A DNA stretch of 58,755 nucleotides from Pseudomonadota bacterium (lineage in GTDB: Bacteria > Pseudomonadota > Alphaproteobacteria > Rhizobiales > Hyphomicrobiaceae): contig JAEXXM010000044.1 in NCBI GenBank assembly GCA_023405815.1, positions 1-58,755 on the forward strand, given 5' to 3'. The notes beneath the pieces are model-generated. The model did not search any database, had not been told where the DNA came from, and saw nothing but the letters and a program-made list of their open reading frames with translations. This document shows positions 29,690-38,228 of this stretch, one piece after another; positions within the stretch are counted from its first letter, which is position 1; every line of letters starts with the position of its first letter. A program made the translations under genes and the position numbers.

Positions 29690-30169
29690 TCATGTTTCAG
29701 GCGCTTTTTGGGGCCCGGCGGCGGCCTGCGCAAGCGCCAGGAGGAGCTTGACGGGGGCTGAGGCTTCGAACGGGGCAAGCCGCACTAAAGGCAGCCGCAG
29801 GCCCAGGAAATCCCGAAGAAGGGGCGGGTCCGGCAGGCGCTCCACCAGCCCCGGCGCGACCAGTTCGACGGCGAGGACGAGGTGTGCGCTGGGCCGAAAT
29901 GGCACCGTGACGATTCCCATTCCGCGCACCTCGAGTTTCCCCAGGATGGTTTTCGGCGCCGAGGCTTGTAGCCCGGCGCCCACCCGCTCGATGATAACCC
30001 GGTCATCGGCGATGAGCACGGCAGGCTCTGGAACGATGAGGCTCGGCGCACTGGCGATGCAGCGTAGCGCGAGGTCGGATTTCCCGGAGCCCGAAGGTCC
30101 GATGATCAACGCCGCGGCCGTGCCGAGCGCGATCGCGGTGCCGTGGTGCGTGTCAGTTGCGTCGCCCAA
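29690..30169 (-). CDS. hprK: HPr kinase/phosphorylase, short form
   Basis: HprK phosphorylates or dephosphorylates the regulatory serine of HPr. This is the short alphaproteobacterial form (159 residues) that lacks the N-terminal domain of Firmicute HprK. The P-loop is GPSGSGKSDLALRC (about 24-37), followed by LIADDRVIIER, the HPrK capsule motif region LEVRGMGIVTVPF and the LPDPP loop. It starts at TTG 30169 within the end of chvG (17-bp overlap), with GGAGCG 5 bases upstream, so it is coupled to the two-component system. The 153-bp gap to the EIIA gene holds nothing I recognise. Confidence 0.9.
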   Translation of the reverse strand: MGDATDTHHGTAIALGTAAALIIGPSGSGKSDLALRCIASAPSLIVPEPAVLIADDRVIIERVGAGLQASAPKTILGKLEVRGMGIVTVPFRPSAHLVLAVELVAPGLVERLPDPPLLRDFLGLRLPLVRLAPFEASAPVKLLLALAQAAAGPQKAPET

Positions 30170-32225
30170 CGGGCGCTCCTCCGCGTTGCCCCGTCACCGC
30201 CATCGGCAGACGCACCGTGAAGCGGGCGCCGCATGGCTTCGCGCCCGGCGGCGCGTCGCTCGGATAGCGGTTCTCGGCATGGATTTGGCCACCATGCGCC
30301 AGCACGATCTCGCGCGAGATCGAGAGGCCGAGGCCCGAGTTCTTGCCGCGGCTCGTGTCCGTCGCAGGCCGATCCGAGTAGAACCGGTCGAAGATGATAT
30401 CGAGGCGATCCTCGGGAATCCCGGGTCCCTCGTCCTCGACGCTGATATCGACGAACGGCGCCGCAATGCGCGCGTTGACGCTCACCGTGCCGCCCTCCGG
30501 CGAGAACGATATCGCGTTGTCGATGAGGTTGGTCATCACCTGGCCGAGCCGCCCCTCGTCGCCCTTGACGAAGAACGCATTCGCGAATGGCTCGCTCCCG
30601 GTGTTGAGCACCAGTTTGCGGCTGTCGTCGCCGATGATGTCGCGGAAGATGCCGACCACGTTGCGCAGCATCGTCGTCACGTCGATCGGGCGCATTTCTT
30701 TGCGGGCGAGCTCGGCATCGAGGCGTGAGGCATTGGAGACGTCGGTGATGAGGCGGTTGAGGCGCTTCAGCTCACCCTGAATTTGCGCCACGAGATGCAT
30801 GCGCTCTTCCTCGGTCTTGGCATATCCGAGCGATTCGGCGGTCGAGCGGGCAGCCGTCAGCGGGTTCTTCAGCTCGTGCGCGACGTCCGCGGCGAATTTC
30901 TCGCTCGCCTCGATGCGCCGGCAGAGTGCGCTGGTCATCGCCTGGAAGGCGGCGGCCATTTGCGCCACCTCGTCGCTGCGGTCGCTGAACTGCGGCAGCC
31001 GCGTGCGCGCCTCGATGTTCTCGCTGACGAGCTCGGCAGCGGCCGAAAGACGCCGGATCGGCCCGGCGACCGTGCGCGCTAGCAGCAGCGAGGTCACCAC
31101 CGACGCCAATAGCGCGATGGCGGCGAGGATCAGGATGACGATCCGCTCTTCCTTCAGGATCTTGTCGATCTGGCCCGGCCGCGTCGAAAGCAGGAGCACG
31201 CCCTGCACCTCGCCGAAGCGGCGGATGGGCAGCGCGAAGGACACGATCTGCTCGCCCTTGCGGTTGAGCAGCAGCATGTTTTTTTCCTCGCCGTTGAGCG
31301 CGGCTTGGATCTCGCGGTACGCCATGCCGTTGCCGGTGCCGATCTCCTGATAGACGGGGATCGGCTCGCGGAAGAAGTAGCGCGTCAGGCGTGTCCAGAT
31401 GTTCTGCGTCGGCGGTGCCTCGCGGTCGCTCACGCGTGGCTCGTTGCGCATCGCCGACCATCGCGCCAGCGTCTGCGCCGTATCGACGATCAGCGTTCCG
31501 TCACGCGCATAGATGCGGGCGCGTGTATTCGTCGGCTGGATCAGCTTGCGCAGGATCGGCGTCACTTCCTCCGGATGGATCGACAGCTCGAATTCGGCGA
31601 GGCCGTCGTAGGGGAAGTTGTTGGAGTTGCTCGCGGCCGCGCCGGCGTTGTCGGGAATGGCGTTGGGGTCGATGATGATGCTTTCGCGCACGACCTTGGC
31701 GTTGGCCGCGATTGCGTCGGCGATGATCTTGCCTTGCGTCTTGAGCGCATCGAGCTTGGCGTCGATCAGCCAGGTATGAAACCAACCGAGATAGAGAATG
31801 CCGCCGACGAGGATGAAGAACCCCATCAGGTTGGAGAGGAGGATGCGGCGCAGCAGGCTGGCGGAGAAAAAGCGGACAATGCCGAGACGCGCGAACCAGG
31901 CCTGAAATGGAGCAAGCGCCTTTGGCGCCGCCGCACCTACGGGTTCAACCCGCGCCGCGGCATTTTGCGCGCCGAGCGCGATCACGGTCGCTGTGCGCCG
32001 CATCGCGTTGGCGCCCTGCCACAGGCCGGTGCGCAAGGAAGCGATGCCGCGTGTCAACGCTGAGCGCAGAGCCTGCGAGGTGCTGGCTGTCGTAGTGAGA
32101 ACGCTTCGCGCCAGCCGCTTCGCGCCGCTTGCGCCCGCAGCTCGGATGTCGGTCGCAAAGCCCCTAAGGCCGGCCAACCCGGCGGGCAGCTGCTGCTGCT
32201 CGGATCGCTCGGTTCCGAGCGCCAT
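30153..32225 (-). CDS. chvG: Sensor histidine kinase ChvG
   Basis: ChvG (ExoS) is the membrane sensor of the ChvG-ChvI system, which responds to acidity and envelope state in rhizobia and agrobacteria. The 690-residue protein has a long N-terminal cytoplasmic extension (about 1-120), transmembrane helix ILLSNLMGFFILVGGILYLG, a roughly 190-residue periplasmic sensor, a second helix (IVILILAAIALLASVVTSLL), HAMP, HisKA with FAADVAHELKNPLTAARSTA, and HATPase_c with NLIDNAISFS, DEGPGIP and GLGLSIS. ATG 32225 has GGAGG 5 bases upstream; a TTG at 32243 is less likely. It is 14 bp downstream of chvI. Confidence 0.93.
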   Translation of the reverse strand: MALGTERSEQQQLPAGLAGLRGFATDIRAAGASGAKRLARSVLTTTASTSQALRSALTRGIASLRTGLWQGANAMRRTATVIALGAQNAAARVEPVGAAAPKALAPFQAWFARLGIVRFFSASLLRRILLSNLMGFFILVGGILYLGWFHTWLIDAKLDALKTQGKIIADAIAANAKVVRESIIIDPNAIPDNAGAAASNSNNFPYDGLAEFELSIHPEEVTPILRKLIQPTNTRARIYARDGTLIVDTAQTLARWSAMRNEPRVSDREAPPTQNIWTRLTRYFFREPIPVYQEIGTGNGMAYREIQAALNGEEKNMLLLNRKGEQIVSFALPIRRFGEVQGVLLLSTRPGQIDKILKEERIVILILAAIALLASVVTSLLLARTVAGPIRRLSAAAELVSENIEARTRLPQFSDRSDEVAQMAAAFQAMTSALCRRIEASEKFAADVAHELKNPLTAARSTAESLGYAKTEEERMHLVAQIQGELKRLNRLITDVSNASRLDAELARKEMRPIDVTTMLRNVVGIFRDIIGDDSRKLVLNTGSEPFANAFFVKGDEGRLGQVMTNLIDNAISFSPEGGTVSVNARIAAPFVDISVEDEGPGIPEDRLDIIFDRFYSDRPATDTSRGKNSGLGLSISREIVLAHGGQIHAENRYPSDAPPGAKPCGARFTVRLPMAVTGQRGGAPVGRRN

Positions 32226-32239
32226 GCCCCCTCCGAGCC

Positions 32240-32953
32240 TCAAGCTTCCTTGAAGCGGTAGCCGACGCCGTACAGGGTCTCGATCACATCGAAGTTGTCG
32301 TCGACCTGCTTGAACTTCTTGCGCAGCCGCTTGATGTGGCTGTCGATGGTGCGGTCGTCGACATAAACCTGATCGTCATAGGCGGCATCCATCAGCGCAT
32401 CGCGCGTCTTGACGACGCCCGGTCGCTGCGCGAGCGCCTGCAGGATCAGGAACTCGGTGACCGTCAGCGTGACCGGCTTGTTGTCCCAGTGGCAGTTGTG
32501 GCGCTCCGGATCGAGCTTCAGCTTGCCGCGCTCGAGCACGCGGGCGGCCTCGACCTCCGGTGCAGCGCCCGGCTCTTTCGGCTGGAAGCGGCGCAGCACG
32601 GCCTTGACGCGCTCGACCACGAGGCGCTGCGAGAAAGGCTTTGCCACATAATCGTCGGCGCCCATCTTGAGGCCGAACAGCTCGTCGATCTCCTCGTCCT
32701 TGGAGGTGAGGAAGATCACCGGCATGTCGGAGCGCTGGCGCACGCGGCGGAGCAGCTCCATCCCGTCCATGCGCGGCATCTTGATGTCGAAGATGCCGAG
32801 ATCGGCGGGATCCTCGGTGAGCGCTTCGAGCGCCGACACGCCGTCATTGTACGTGCGCACCTTGTAGCCCTCAGCCTCGAGCGCCATGCGCAGCGAGGTG
32901 AGAATGTTGCGCTCGTCGTCAACCAGCGCGATCGTGCTTTTTTCTTTCATCAT
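32240..32953 (-). CDS. chvI: Response regulator ChvI
   Basis: ChvI is an OmpR-family transcription factor, partner of ChvG, controlling envelope, exopolysaccharide and acid-response genes. The 237-residue protein has a receiver domain with acidic pocket VDDE (Asp12-Asp13), phospho-acceptor Asp56 in DLGIFDIKMPRMDG, and VAKPFS with the conserved lysine. The C-terminal winged-helix domain shows VTLTVTEFLILQALAQRPGV and RTIDSHIKRLRKKF, ending in YGVGYRF. It heads the chvI-chvG-hprK-EIIA-HPr cluster on the minus strand and is divergent from a HugZ-like gene across 136 bp. Confidence 0.95.
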   Translation of the reverse strand: MMKEKSTIALVDDERNILTSLRMALEAEGYKVRTYNDGVSALEALTEDPADLGIFDIKMPRMDGMELLRRVRQRSDMPVIFLTSKDEEIDELFGLKMGADDYVAKPFSQRLVVERVKAVLRRFQPKEPGAAPEVEAARVLERGKLKLDPERHNCHWDNKPVTLTVTEFLILQALAQRPGVVKTRDALMDAAYDDQVYVDDRTIDSHIKRLRKKFKQVDDNFDVIETLYGVGYRFKEA

Positions 32954-33089
32954 GTCCCGACCCTGCGGCAGAGAACCACCCAGCCGCGCTTTATGGCTCC
33001 AAGGTGTATCAATTGTGGCGAAGCCAATTTCGTGATTTCTGTCTGAACGTTATCTGAATAGGATCGAACGAGGAAGCGGGGAGGTCCGC

Positions 33090-33848
33090 ATGTCTGTTGA
33101 AGAGGCTCCGAAACAGCCTGGAATTTCGCCCGTTAAGGAAACCGCGGCTCTGGCCCGCACGATGGTCCGCGCTGCTCTGAAAGGCTCGCTGGGCACCTTG
33201 CTCCAGCCGTCGGGTCATCCTTACGCCTCGCTGCTGCTTACCGCAACCGAGCCGGATGGGAGCCCAGTTTTGCTCATTTCTAAACTGGCGCTGCACACCA
33301 AGAATCTCGCTGTGGACGCGCGCGCCAGCCTGTTGATCGACGCTACCGGAACCGATGCCGATCCCATGGCTGGCTCGCGCATAACGCTCATCGGCGAGGC
33401 CCGGCCGACGACGAGTGCGACCGCACGTCGCCGCTATCTTGCGCGCCATCCTGCCGCGGCCGGATATGCCGACTTTCCCGATTTCTCGTTTTTCGCGTTC
33501 GATATCACGAGCGCGCATTACATCGGCGGCTTCGGCCGCATCGTCGATGTGCCGCGTTCGGATCTTTTGATCGACGTCTCAGGCACCGAGGCCCTGATCG
33601 AAGCTGAGCCCGGCATCATCGAGCACATGAACTCCGATCATGCCGATGCGATCGAGCTCTACGCGACGAAGCTGCTTGGCGGCGCGTCTGGCGCTTGGCG
33701 CATGACGGGCATCGACCCCGAAGGCTGCGATCTCGTGCTGGGTGCCCGCGCGTTGCGCCTGCCGTTTGCCTCGCGCATCACCAACGGGGAGGAAGCGCGC
33801 AAGGAGCTCGTGCGCCTTGTCGGGGTGGCCCGCTCCAGGGCGGCCTGA
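33090..33848 (+). CDS. HugZ-like PNPOx-fold protein with DUF2470
   Basis: This 252-residue protein joins an N-terminal pyridoxamine-phosphate-oxidase-like split barrel (about 15-160: LGTLLQPSGHPYASLLLTAT; SLLIDATG; RITLIGEA; FFAFDITSAHYIGGFGR) to a C-terminal DUF2470 domain (IIEHMNSDHADAIELYATKL). The same layout is seen in HugZ-type heme oxygenases and flavin/heme-binding proteins, so heme or flavin handling is likely but not proven. A GGGGAGG ribosome-binding site precedes the ATG at 33090. No heme-transport gene is adjacent, so the specific substrate remains open. Confidence 0.8.
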   Translation: MSVEEAPKQPGISPVKETAALARTMVRAALKGSLGTLLQPSGHPYASLLLTATEPDGSPVLLISKLALHTKNLAVDARASLLIDATGTDADPMAGSRITLIGEARPTTSATARRRYLARHPAAAGYADFPDFSFFAFDITSAHYIGGFGRIVDVPRSDLLIDVSGTEALIEAEPGIIEHMNSDHADAIELYATKLLGGASGAWRMTGIDPEGCDLVLGARALRLPFASRITNGEEARKELVRLVGVARSRAA

Positions 33849-34007
33849 CGCTCAACCTGTCGCCAAGTCGACTCCCAACCTACGGCGGACCTCCAACATC
33901 CACCAAACTCATTGCTGAATTTCGGATGTGCTTCCATTGTGGCTGGTGGAGGGTACGGCACCCGCGCATCAAACGCGCTCCACCGACAGGGCAGTAGGCA
34001 CGCACTC

Positions 34008-34391
34008 ATGAAGTACATCGCGCTGGTTGCCGTGATCACCATCCTGCTTCTGCAATTCTTTGGCGCAATCCCGCAGTCGAGCGTCGGGGGACCGATGACG
34101 ATCGCGATGGTTCTTTTCATCGCCGTGCTCGCCGTTGCCATCCACGAGGCATGGTCGCGGAAGCTGGGCGTGCTCGGCTGGATAGTCAGCATCATAGTCG
34201 CGCTCGTCGGTGCCTATGTGGCCGCCGAGATAGGCGGCATCGCCATGGGAGCGATACTCGTGCTGATAGGATTTGAAGGGTCGCTCGCGGAGTCGGGAGG
34301 CCTACTGCATTATGTTGCGCTGACCGGCATGATGCTCTTCCCGCTGTTGGGGGCGTGGCTCGCGCTGCGGCTCGTGGACCGGATGCGATGA
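34008..34391 (+). CDS. Small multi-pass membrane protein, unknown
   Basis: A 127-residue hydrophobic protein with about four predicted membrane helices: YIALVAVITILLLQFFGAI, MTIAMVLFIAVLAVAIHEAW, LGWIVSIIVALVGAYVAAEI and a final pair around YVALTGMMLFPLLGAWLALR. I recognise no domain with catalytic residues. The frame stays open upstream, but ATG 34008 gives a clean membrane-protein start. It is co-directional with the HugZ-like gene (159-bp gap) and with the broken VOC gene downstream. Function cannot be assigned. Confidence 0.6.
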   Translation: MKYIALVAVITILLLQFFGAIPQSSVGGPMTIAMVLFIAVLAVAIHEAWSRKLGVLGWIVSIIVALVGAYVAAEIGGIAMGAILVLIGFEGSLAESGGLLHYVALTGMMLFPLLGAWLALRLVDRMR

Positions 34392-34448
34392 GCGGTTCGA
34401 CGATGCCGGTCGCGATCACGCACGATGAGCCAATTACATGAGGTAGGA

Positions 34449-34833
34449 ATGTCCGAAGATCTTGTGAGCGTGCGCTACATGGTCGACGACGTTGATGCGG
34501 CCATCAAGTGGTACACCCGGCACCTGGGTTTCTCGCTTCTCAACGACCGCGCCCCCGGCTTTCGCGGACGTGAAGCGCGGGTCGTTGCGCTTGTTGCTGA
34601 GCGGGGAGACCAGCTCCGCAGGACGTGCGATGCCCGATGGCGAACAACCGCGACCCGGAGGTTGGAATCGGATTCACCCCGTCGTCGATGATCTGGCCTC
34701 CGAGGTCGCGCGATTGCGCGCCGCCGGCGTAAGGTTCCGCAATGATGTCGTCAGTGGCCCCGGGGGATCGCAAATCCTCTTGATGGACCCGTCCGGAAAT
34801 CTCATCGAGCTGTTCGAGCCGGCCCACCACTGA
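34449..34833 (+). pseudogene. VOC/glyoxalase-family protein, frameshifted
   Basis: Two overlapping frames together spell a glyoxalase/bleomycin-resistance superfamily protein of about 127 residues. From ATG 34449 (GAGGTAGGA upstream) the first reads SVRYMVDDVDAAIKWYTRHL then GFSLLNDRAP. The other frame continues as AFADVKRGSLRLLLSGETSS and ends DPSGNLIELFEPAHH, the usual metal-binding Glu region of the fold. The switch falls at the run of five C at 34552-34556; removing one C joins the frames without further change. This is either a recent loss or a homopolymer base error. Confidence 0.75.
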
Positions 34834-35204
34834 CTGGACTGTTGGCGCTGGGCGCCGACGGCTGCGGCTCCGGCCGGGCGGCGGCCTCGCGTCGCTGCAA
34901 ATCCTCTGCAACGGCGCCGCCCGCAAGCGGTTGGTGCGAGGCCGCTCCTGACCCTAGCGGACCCTGCCGGCGCCACCAGGGACATCTGCGCAGAGACTGA
35001 CGCCGCCTCGCGCTTCAGCGCGGCCCGGCCATCTGTCATCCCGGGCGCAGCGAGCGTCCGCGAGCAAGACCCGGGATCCAACGAGCAAGAGCGCAGCGCG
35101 ATCTAGGAAGGCTTCGCCGCACTTCGTTCAAGTTGCTAACATCAAGCTCGGCGCCAGCACTAAGCTGGCGCCTTGCATCGTGACGGATCGCCGAGCGCTC
35201 GCGC
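34834..35204. other. Intergenic region with a REP-like palindrome
   Basis: 371 bp between the broken VOC gene and a small membrane-protein gene on the opposite strand. The stretch 35037-35080 has CATCCCGGG and CCCGGGATCC arms around GAGCG-rich sequence. At 35150-35172 GGCGCCAG/CTGGCGCC is an 8-bp stem that may terminate the minus-strand gene. I see no gene in the remainder. Confidence 0.5.
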
Positions 35205-35360
35205 TTACGGCGTCGGCGGGCTCGGCGGCGCGGCGGGCGTCGTTGCCGGCGCCGGCTCCGGTGTCGTGGCCGTTGTCGAAGGCGGAGTCTGGGTCGAGTA
35301 CCAGACGAGGCCGAGTACCACGAGAACGGCCAGCAGGATTATGATTGCCCTTTGGTCCAT
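35205..35360 (-). CDS. Small single-pass membrane protein
   Basis: A 51-residue product starting MDQRAIIILLAVLVVLGLVW, a single N-terminal membrane helix, then a Thr/Pro/Ala-rich tail (TPPSTTATTPEPAPATTPAA). An AAGGAA site lies 9 bases before the ATG at 35360, which favours it over an upstream in-phase ATG at 35399. The low-complexity tail resembles a periplasmic spacer. No function is known to me. A GC-rich hairpin at 35150-35172 follows the stop. The clean ribosome-binding site is the main reason to accept it as real. Confidence 0.55.
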   Translation of the reverse strand: MDQRAIIILLAVLVVLGLVWYSTQTPPSTTATTPEPAPATTPAAPPSPPTP

Positions 35361-35539
35361 ATTCTTATTCCTTTGTCGCGACCTGTTATCAATTCTCACA
35401 ATGCCGGTAATTCTAGCACGGAAGACGCTGGTGCTGCCACGGCGCTCTCAGCGCGTGGGCCGCAAAACTGCACTCGACCGGGCCCGCGGCCGGGTGCAGG
35501 AGCCGGTGGCGCGAAGCAGTCAGCGGCGCGGCGGTCCGA

Positions 35540-36115
35540 TTAGGACTTGAAATCTTCCAGCGTCAGGATCGGCGTAAGCGTAAGACCCGCCGCGGCGAAA
35601 GCCTCGCCTGCACCCTCCTGCCGATCGACCACGGTGACGACGCCGACCACCTCGGCGCCCTCCGCCCGCACGATTTCCGCTGCTTTGATGGCCGAGCCCC
35701 CCGTTGTCGTCACATCCTCGACGATGACGACGCGCTTGGCCCTGAGGCTCTCGCCCTCGGGAAGTCCCTCGATCAGGCTCTTGGTGCCGTGCTCCTTCGC
35801 CTGCTTGCGCACGAAGAAGGCATTGACGGGGTTGCCGCTGGCGTGGCTCACCGCGGCGACCGCCGAGGCGATCGGCACCGCACCCATCTCGAGGCCGCCG
35901 ACGAGATCGACCTTTTTGTCCGCAATCGCCTTCAGGATCAGCGTGGCGATGAGGTGCGCGCCCTCGGCGTCGAGCATCGTCGGCTTCATGTTGAAGTAGT
36001 AGGTCGAGGTCCGCCCCGACGCGAGCTTCACCTCGCGTCCCGACTGGAACGAGCGCGTCTTGATGATGTCGATGAGGCGCGCCTTCTGCGCTGTCTCGCC
36101 GTTGCCTGCCGACAT
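35540..36115 (-). CDS. pyrE: Orotate phosphoribosyltransferase
   Basis: PyrE converts orotate and PRPP to orotidine monophosphate in pyrimidine synthesis. The 191-residue protein contains FQSGREVKLASGRTSTYYFN, GAVPIASAVAAVSH, FVRKQAKEHGT and the PRPP-binding signature VVIVEDVTTTGGSAIKAAE. Ending with LTPILTLEDF is typical. A GGAGGG site lies before ATG 36115; the extension to 36154 is unsupported. It is divergent from the glycosyltransferase gene across 127 bp. Length and motifs fit the short alphaproteobacterial form. Confidence 0.95.
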   Translation of the reverse strand: MSAGNGETAQKARLIDIIKTRSFQSGREVKLASGRTSTYYFNMKPTMLDAEGAHLIATLILKAIADKKVDLVGGLEMGAVPIASAVAAVSHASGNPVNAFFVRKQAKEHGTKSLIEGLPEGESLRAKRVVIVEDVTTTGGSAIKAAEIVRAEGAEVVGVVTVVDRQEGAGEAFAAAGLTLTPILTLEDFKS

Positions 36116-36242
36116 TTCGCCGCCCTCCGCCGCTTGCCTTCCTGGCTTGCGCAATCGCTTAACTGCGCTATCAGTGTCAAGCCCGCGGCGCCCCCGTGGC
36201 AGCGATTATCCCTCGGCCCTAACGGCTTGCGAGCGCGTGCGC

Positions 36243-38027
36243 ATGAGCTTTTTTCCCTCGACGCTGGATCGGCTGGAAAGCGATAGCCTCCACCTGCTCG
36301 ACAGCTTCGCCGCCCGCCCGCGTCTCGCCGCAGCTGTCCTCTTCGCCCTCGCGCTGTTCACGTACTTGCCCGGCGTGCTGCTCCTGCCGCCGGTCGACCG
36401 TACCGAGATCGTCTACGCGCAGTCCTCGCGCGACATGCTGAAGCGCCACGACTACATCGACGCGACCTTCGAGGGCGAGCGTTTCGCCTTCCGCCCCATC
36501 GGCATCTATTGGCTGCAGATCGGCGCCGGCAAGCTGCTCGGCCATAAGGCGCAGCATGTCATCAGCACCTATCGCCTGCCCTCGCTCCTCGCCGGCGTGC
36601 TCGCTGTGCTCGCCATGTGGTGGCTGATGCGTCCCCTCCTGGGAGAGCGGCGCGCACTCATCGCGGCGGGCCTCTATGCCGTGACGCCCATCGTCGCGCT
36701 GCAGGCGAGCCTGTCCATCCCCGAAGGCCCGCTGCTGCTCTCGATCGTCGTCGCCCAGTGCGCGCTGCTGCGCCTCTACTGCGCGCCGGAAGGCGACCGC
36801 GCCAATGCCTCGTGGATCGCGCTCGCCTTTTGGGCCGCGCAGGGCTTCGGCATGCTCCTCAACGCGCTGGCCGTGCCGATCCTCTCGCTCTCGACGATCA
36901 TCGCGCTTTATGTCTTCGACCGCCGCCTCGACTGGCTGAAGCGTCTGCGACCGCTTTGGGGCATCCCGCTGATGCTGGCGATTGCTGCGCCCTGGATCAT
37001 CGTCCGCGCGCAATTCGACGGTGGCGTCCCGTTCTCGGGACTGTCGTTCGGCGAGCTGATTCGCGCCCTCGGCGGCGCTCAGGACATGAAGTGGAAGGCG
37101 GCGCCGCTCACCTTCACCGCCGCGCTTCTGCTCGGTTTCATGCCCGGCGCCCTGCTCATCGTCCCTGCGCTGCTCGGCCTGTGGCGCGGACGCGATAGCG
37201 CTTTGCAGCGCTTCCTCTTCTCCTGGATCGTCGGCTACTGGCTCTACCTCGAGCTCATCGCCTCCAAGCCCGCGCTCTACACCGTGCAGGCGATGTTTCC
37301 CGCCGCCGCGGCCGCGGTGGCTCTGGTGCTCGACAAGGACGGACGCTTCGCCATCCCGCCGCTCACCTTGCGCCTGCCGTGGTGGCTCGTGCTGCCGGGC
37401 ACGCTCGCGCTGTTCGCCGGCATCCTCTGGATCGCGGGCGTCGCGCCGAGCTTTGCCGTGGTGCTGGGAGCCGCGCTCGTCACGCTGCTGTTTACGTTCG
37501 CCGCGTTCGCCATGCGGGAGGGCCGCGCCGCAGCCTGGCTCACCTCCAGCATCGCCGGGTTTGCGCTGTTCGTCTCATTCACGTTCGGCGTGCTCATGCC
37601 ACATATCGAGATCGCTTGGCCCGCCCCGCGCATCGCCGAGGCCGTCGCGCCGATGCGCCGCTGCGTCACCGGCCCCGTCGGCGTCGCCGGCTTCCGCGAG
37701 CCATCGACCACCTTCGTCCTTGGCCACGGAGCCGACACCAACGTCGAGAGCATCGCCGGCTGGATGGCCGGCGGCGACGACGCTATCGCCGTCGTCGAGG
37801 ACCGCTGGCAGCCCGACCTCGCCAAGGCTCTCGCCGCGCGCTCTGCCAAGCCGCCGGCGCGCGTCGGTTGCGTCGAAGCCTTCAACGTCATGCGTGGCTG
37901 CCCACTGCATTTCTCGATCTACGCTACCGGCCCCGACGCGCTCGATCCCGGCTGCCGCGTCGACGAGCGCTTCGCCTGCAAGACCCCGATCCCCAATGCC
38001 ACCGACACCTCCTCCCGCTGCCGCTGA
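36243..38027 (+). CDS. ArnT/PMT-like membrane glycosyltransferase
   Basis: A 594-residue polytopic protein resembling family 39/83 glycosyltransferases, which transfer a sugar from a polyprenyl-phosphate donor to lipid A or proteins on the periplasmic side. The first outer loop has the acidic motif LLPPVDRTEIVYAQSSRDML, the presumed catalytic region, followed by RPIGIYWLQIGAGKLLG. About ten membrane helices follow, and a soluble C-terminal part (about 450-594) contains five or six cysteines (RRCVTG, RVGCVEAF, MRGCPLHF, PGCRVDE, FACKTP). ATG 36243 was chosen because upstream sequence lies in the pyrE promoter region. The acceptor is unknown. Confidence 0.8.
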   Translation: MSFFPSTLDRLESDSLHLLDSFAARPRLAAAVLFALALFTYLPGVLLLPPVDRTEIVYAQSSRDMLKRHDYIDATFEGERFAFRPIGIYWLQIGAGKLLGHKAQHVISTYRLPSLLAGVLAVLAMWWLMRPLLGERRALIAAGLYAVTPIVALQASLSIPEGPLLLSIVVAQCALLRLYCAPEGDRANASWIALAFWAAQGFGMLLNALAVPILSLSTIIALYVFDRRLDWLKRLRPLWGIPLMLAIAAPWIIVRAQFDGGVPFSGLSFGELIRALGGAQDMKWKAAPLTFTAALLLGFMPGALLIVPALLGLWRGRDSALQRFLFSWIVGYWLYLELIASKPALYTVQAMFPAAAAAVALVLDKDGRFAIPPLTLRLPWWLVLPGTLALFAGILWIAGVAPSFAVVLGAALVTLLFTFAAFAMREGRAAAWLTSSIAGFALFVSFTFGVLMPHIEIAWPAPRIAEAVAPMRRCVTGPVGVAGFREPSTTFVLGHGADTNVESIAGWMAGGDDAIAVVEDRWQPDLAKALAARSAKPPARVGCVEAFNVMRGCPLHFSIYATGPDALDPGCRVDERFACKTPIPNATDTSSRCR

Positions 38028-38048
38028 CGCCTTCGAGCACTCCGAACT

Positions 38049-38148
38049 CTTGGCGGCCGAAGGCCGCAAGGGCCCAAGGGGCCCCGCGCCTTAAGCGCGG
38101 CTATCCCCGCGCGCAACAATCGCCGCACACAAAGCTTCTCTCCTCTTG
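38049..38148 (+). repeat. Three-hairpin repeat element, copy 1
   Basis: Hairpins: GCGGCC-GAA-GGCCGC (38053-38067), AA linker, GGGCCC-AAG-GGGCCC (38070-38084), then CGCGC/GCGCG with a CTTAA loop (38085-38099). About 22 bp later comes the tail GCCGCACACAAAGCTTC (38122-38138) followed by CTCC. The layout and tail recur at 45.03 and 45.42 kb. The copy lies in the gap between the glycosyltransferase and the redoxin gene. Confidence 0.7.
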
Positions 38149-38228
38149 TGTCGCTCTTGAGAGACCCTTTCTAAAGCGCTATGCCGGCTGCAAAGCCCCT
38201 CTCGCCCCCCACCCCGGAAAGGTCCATC

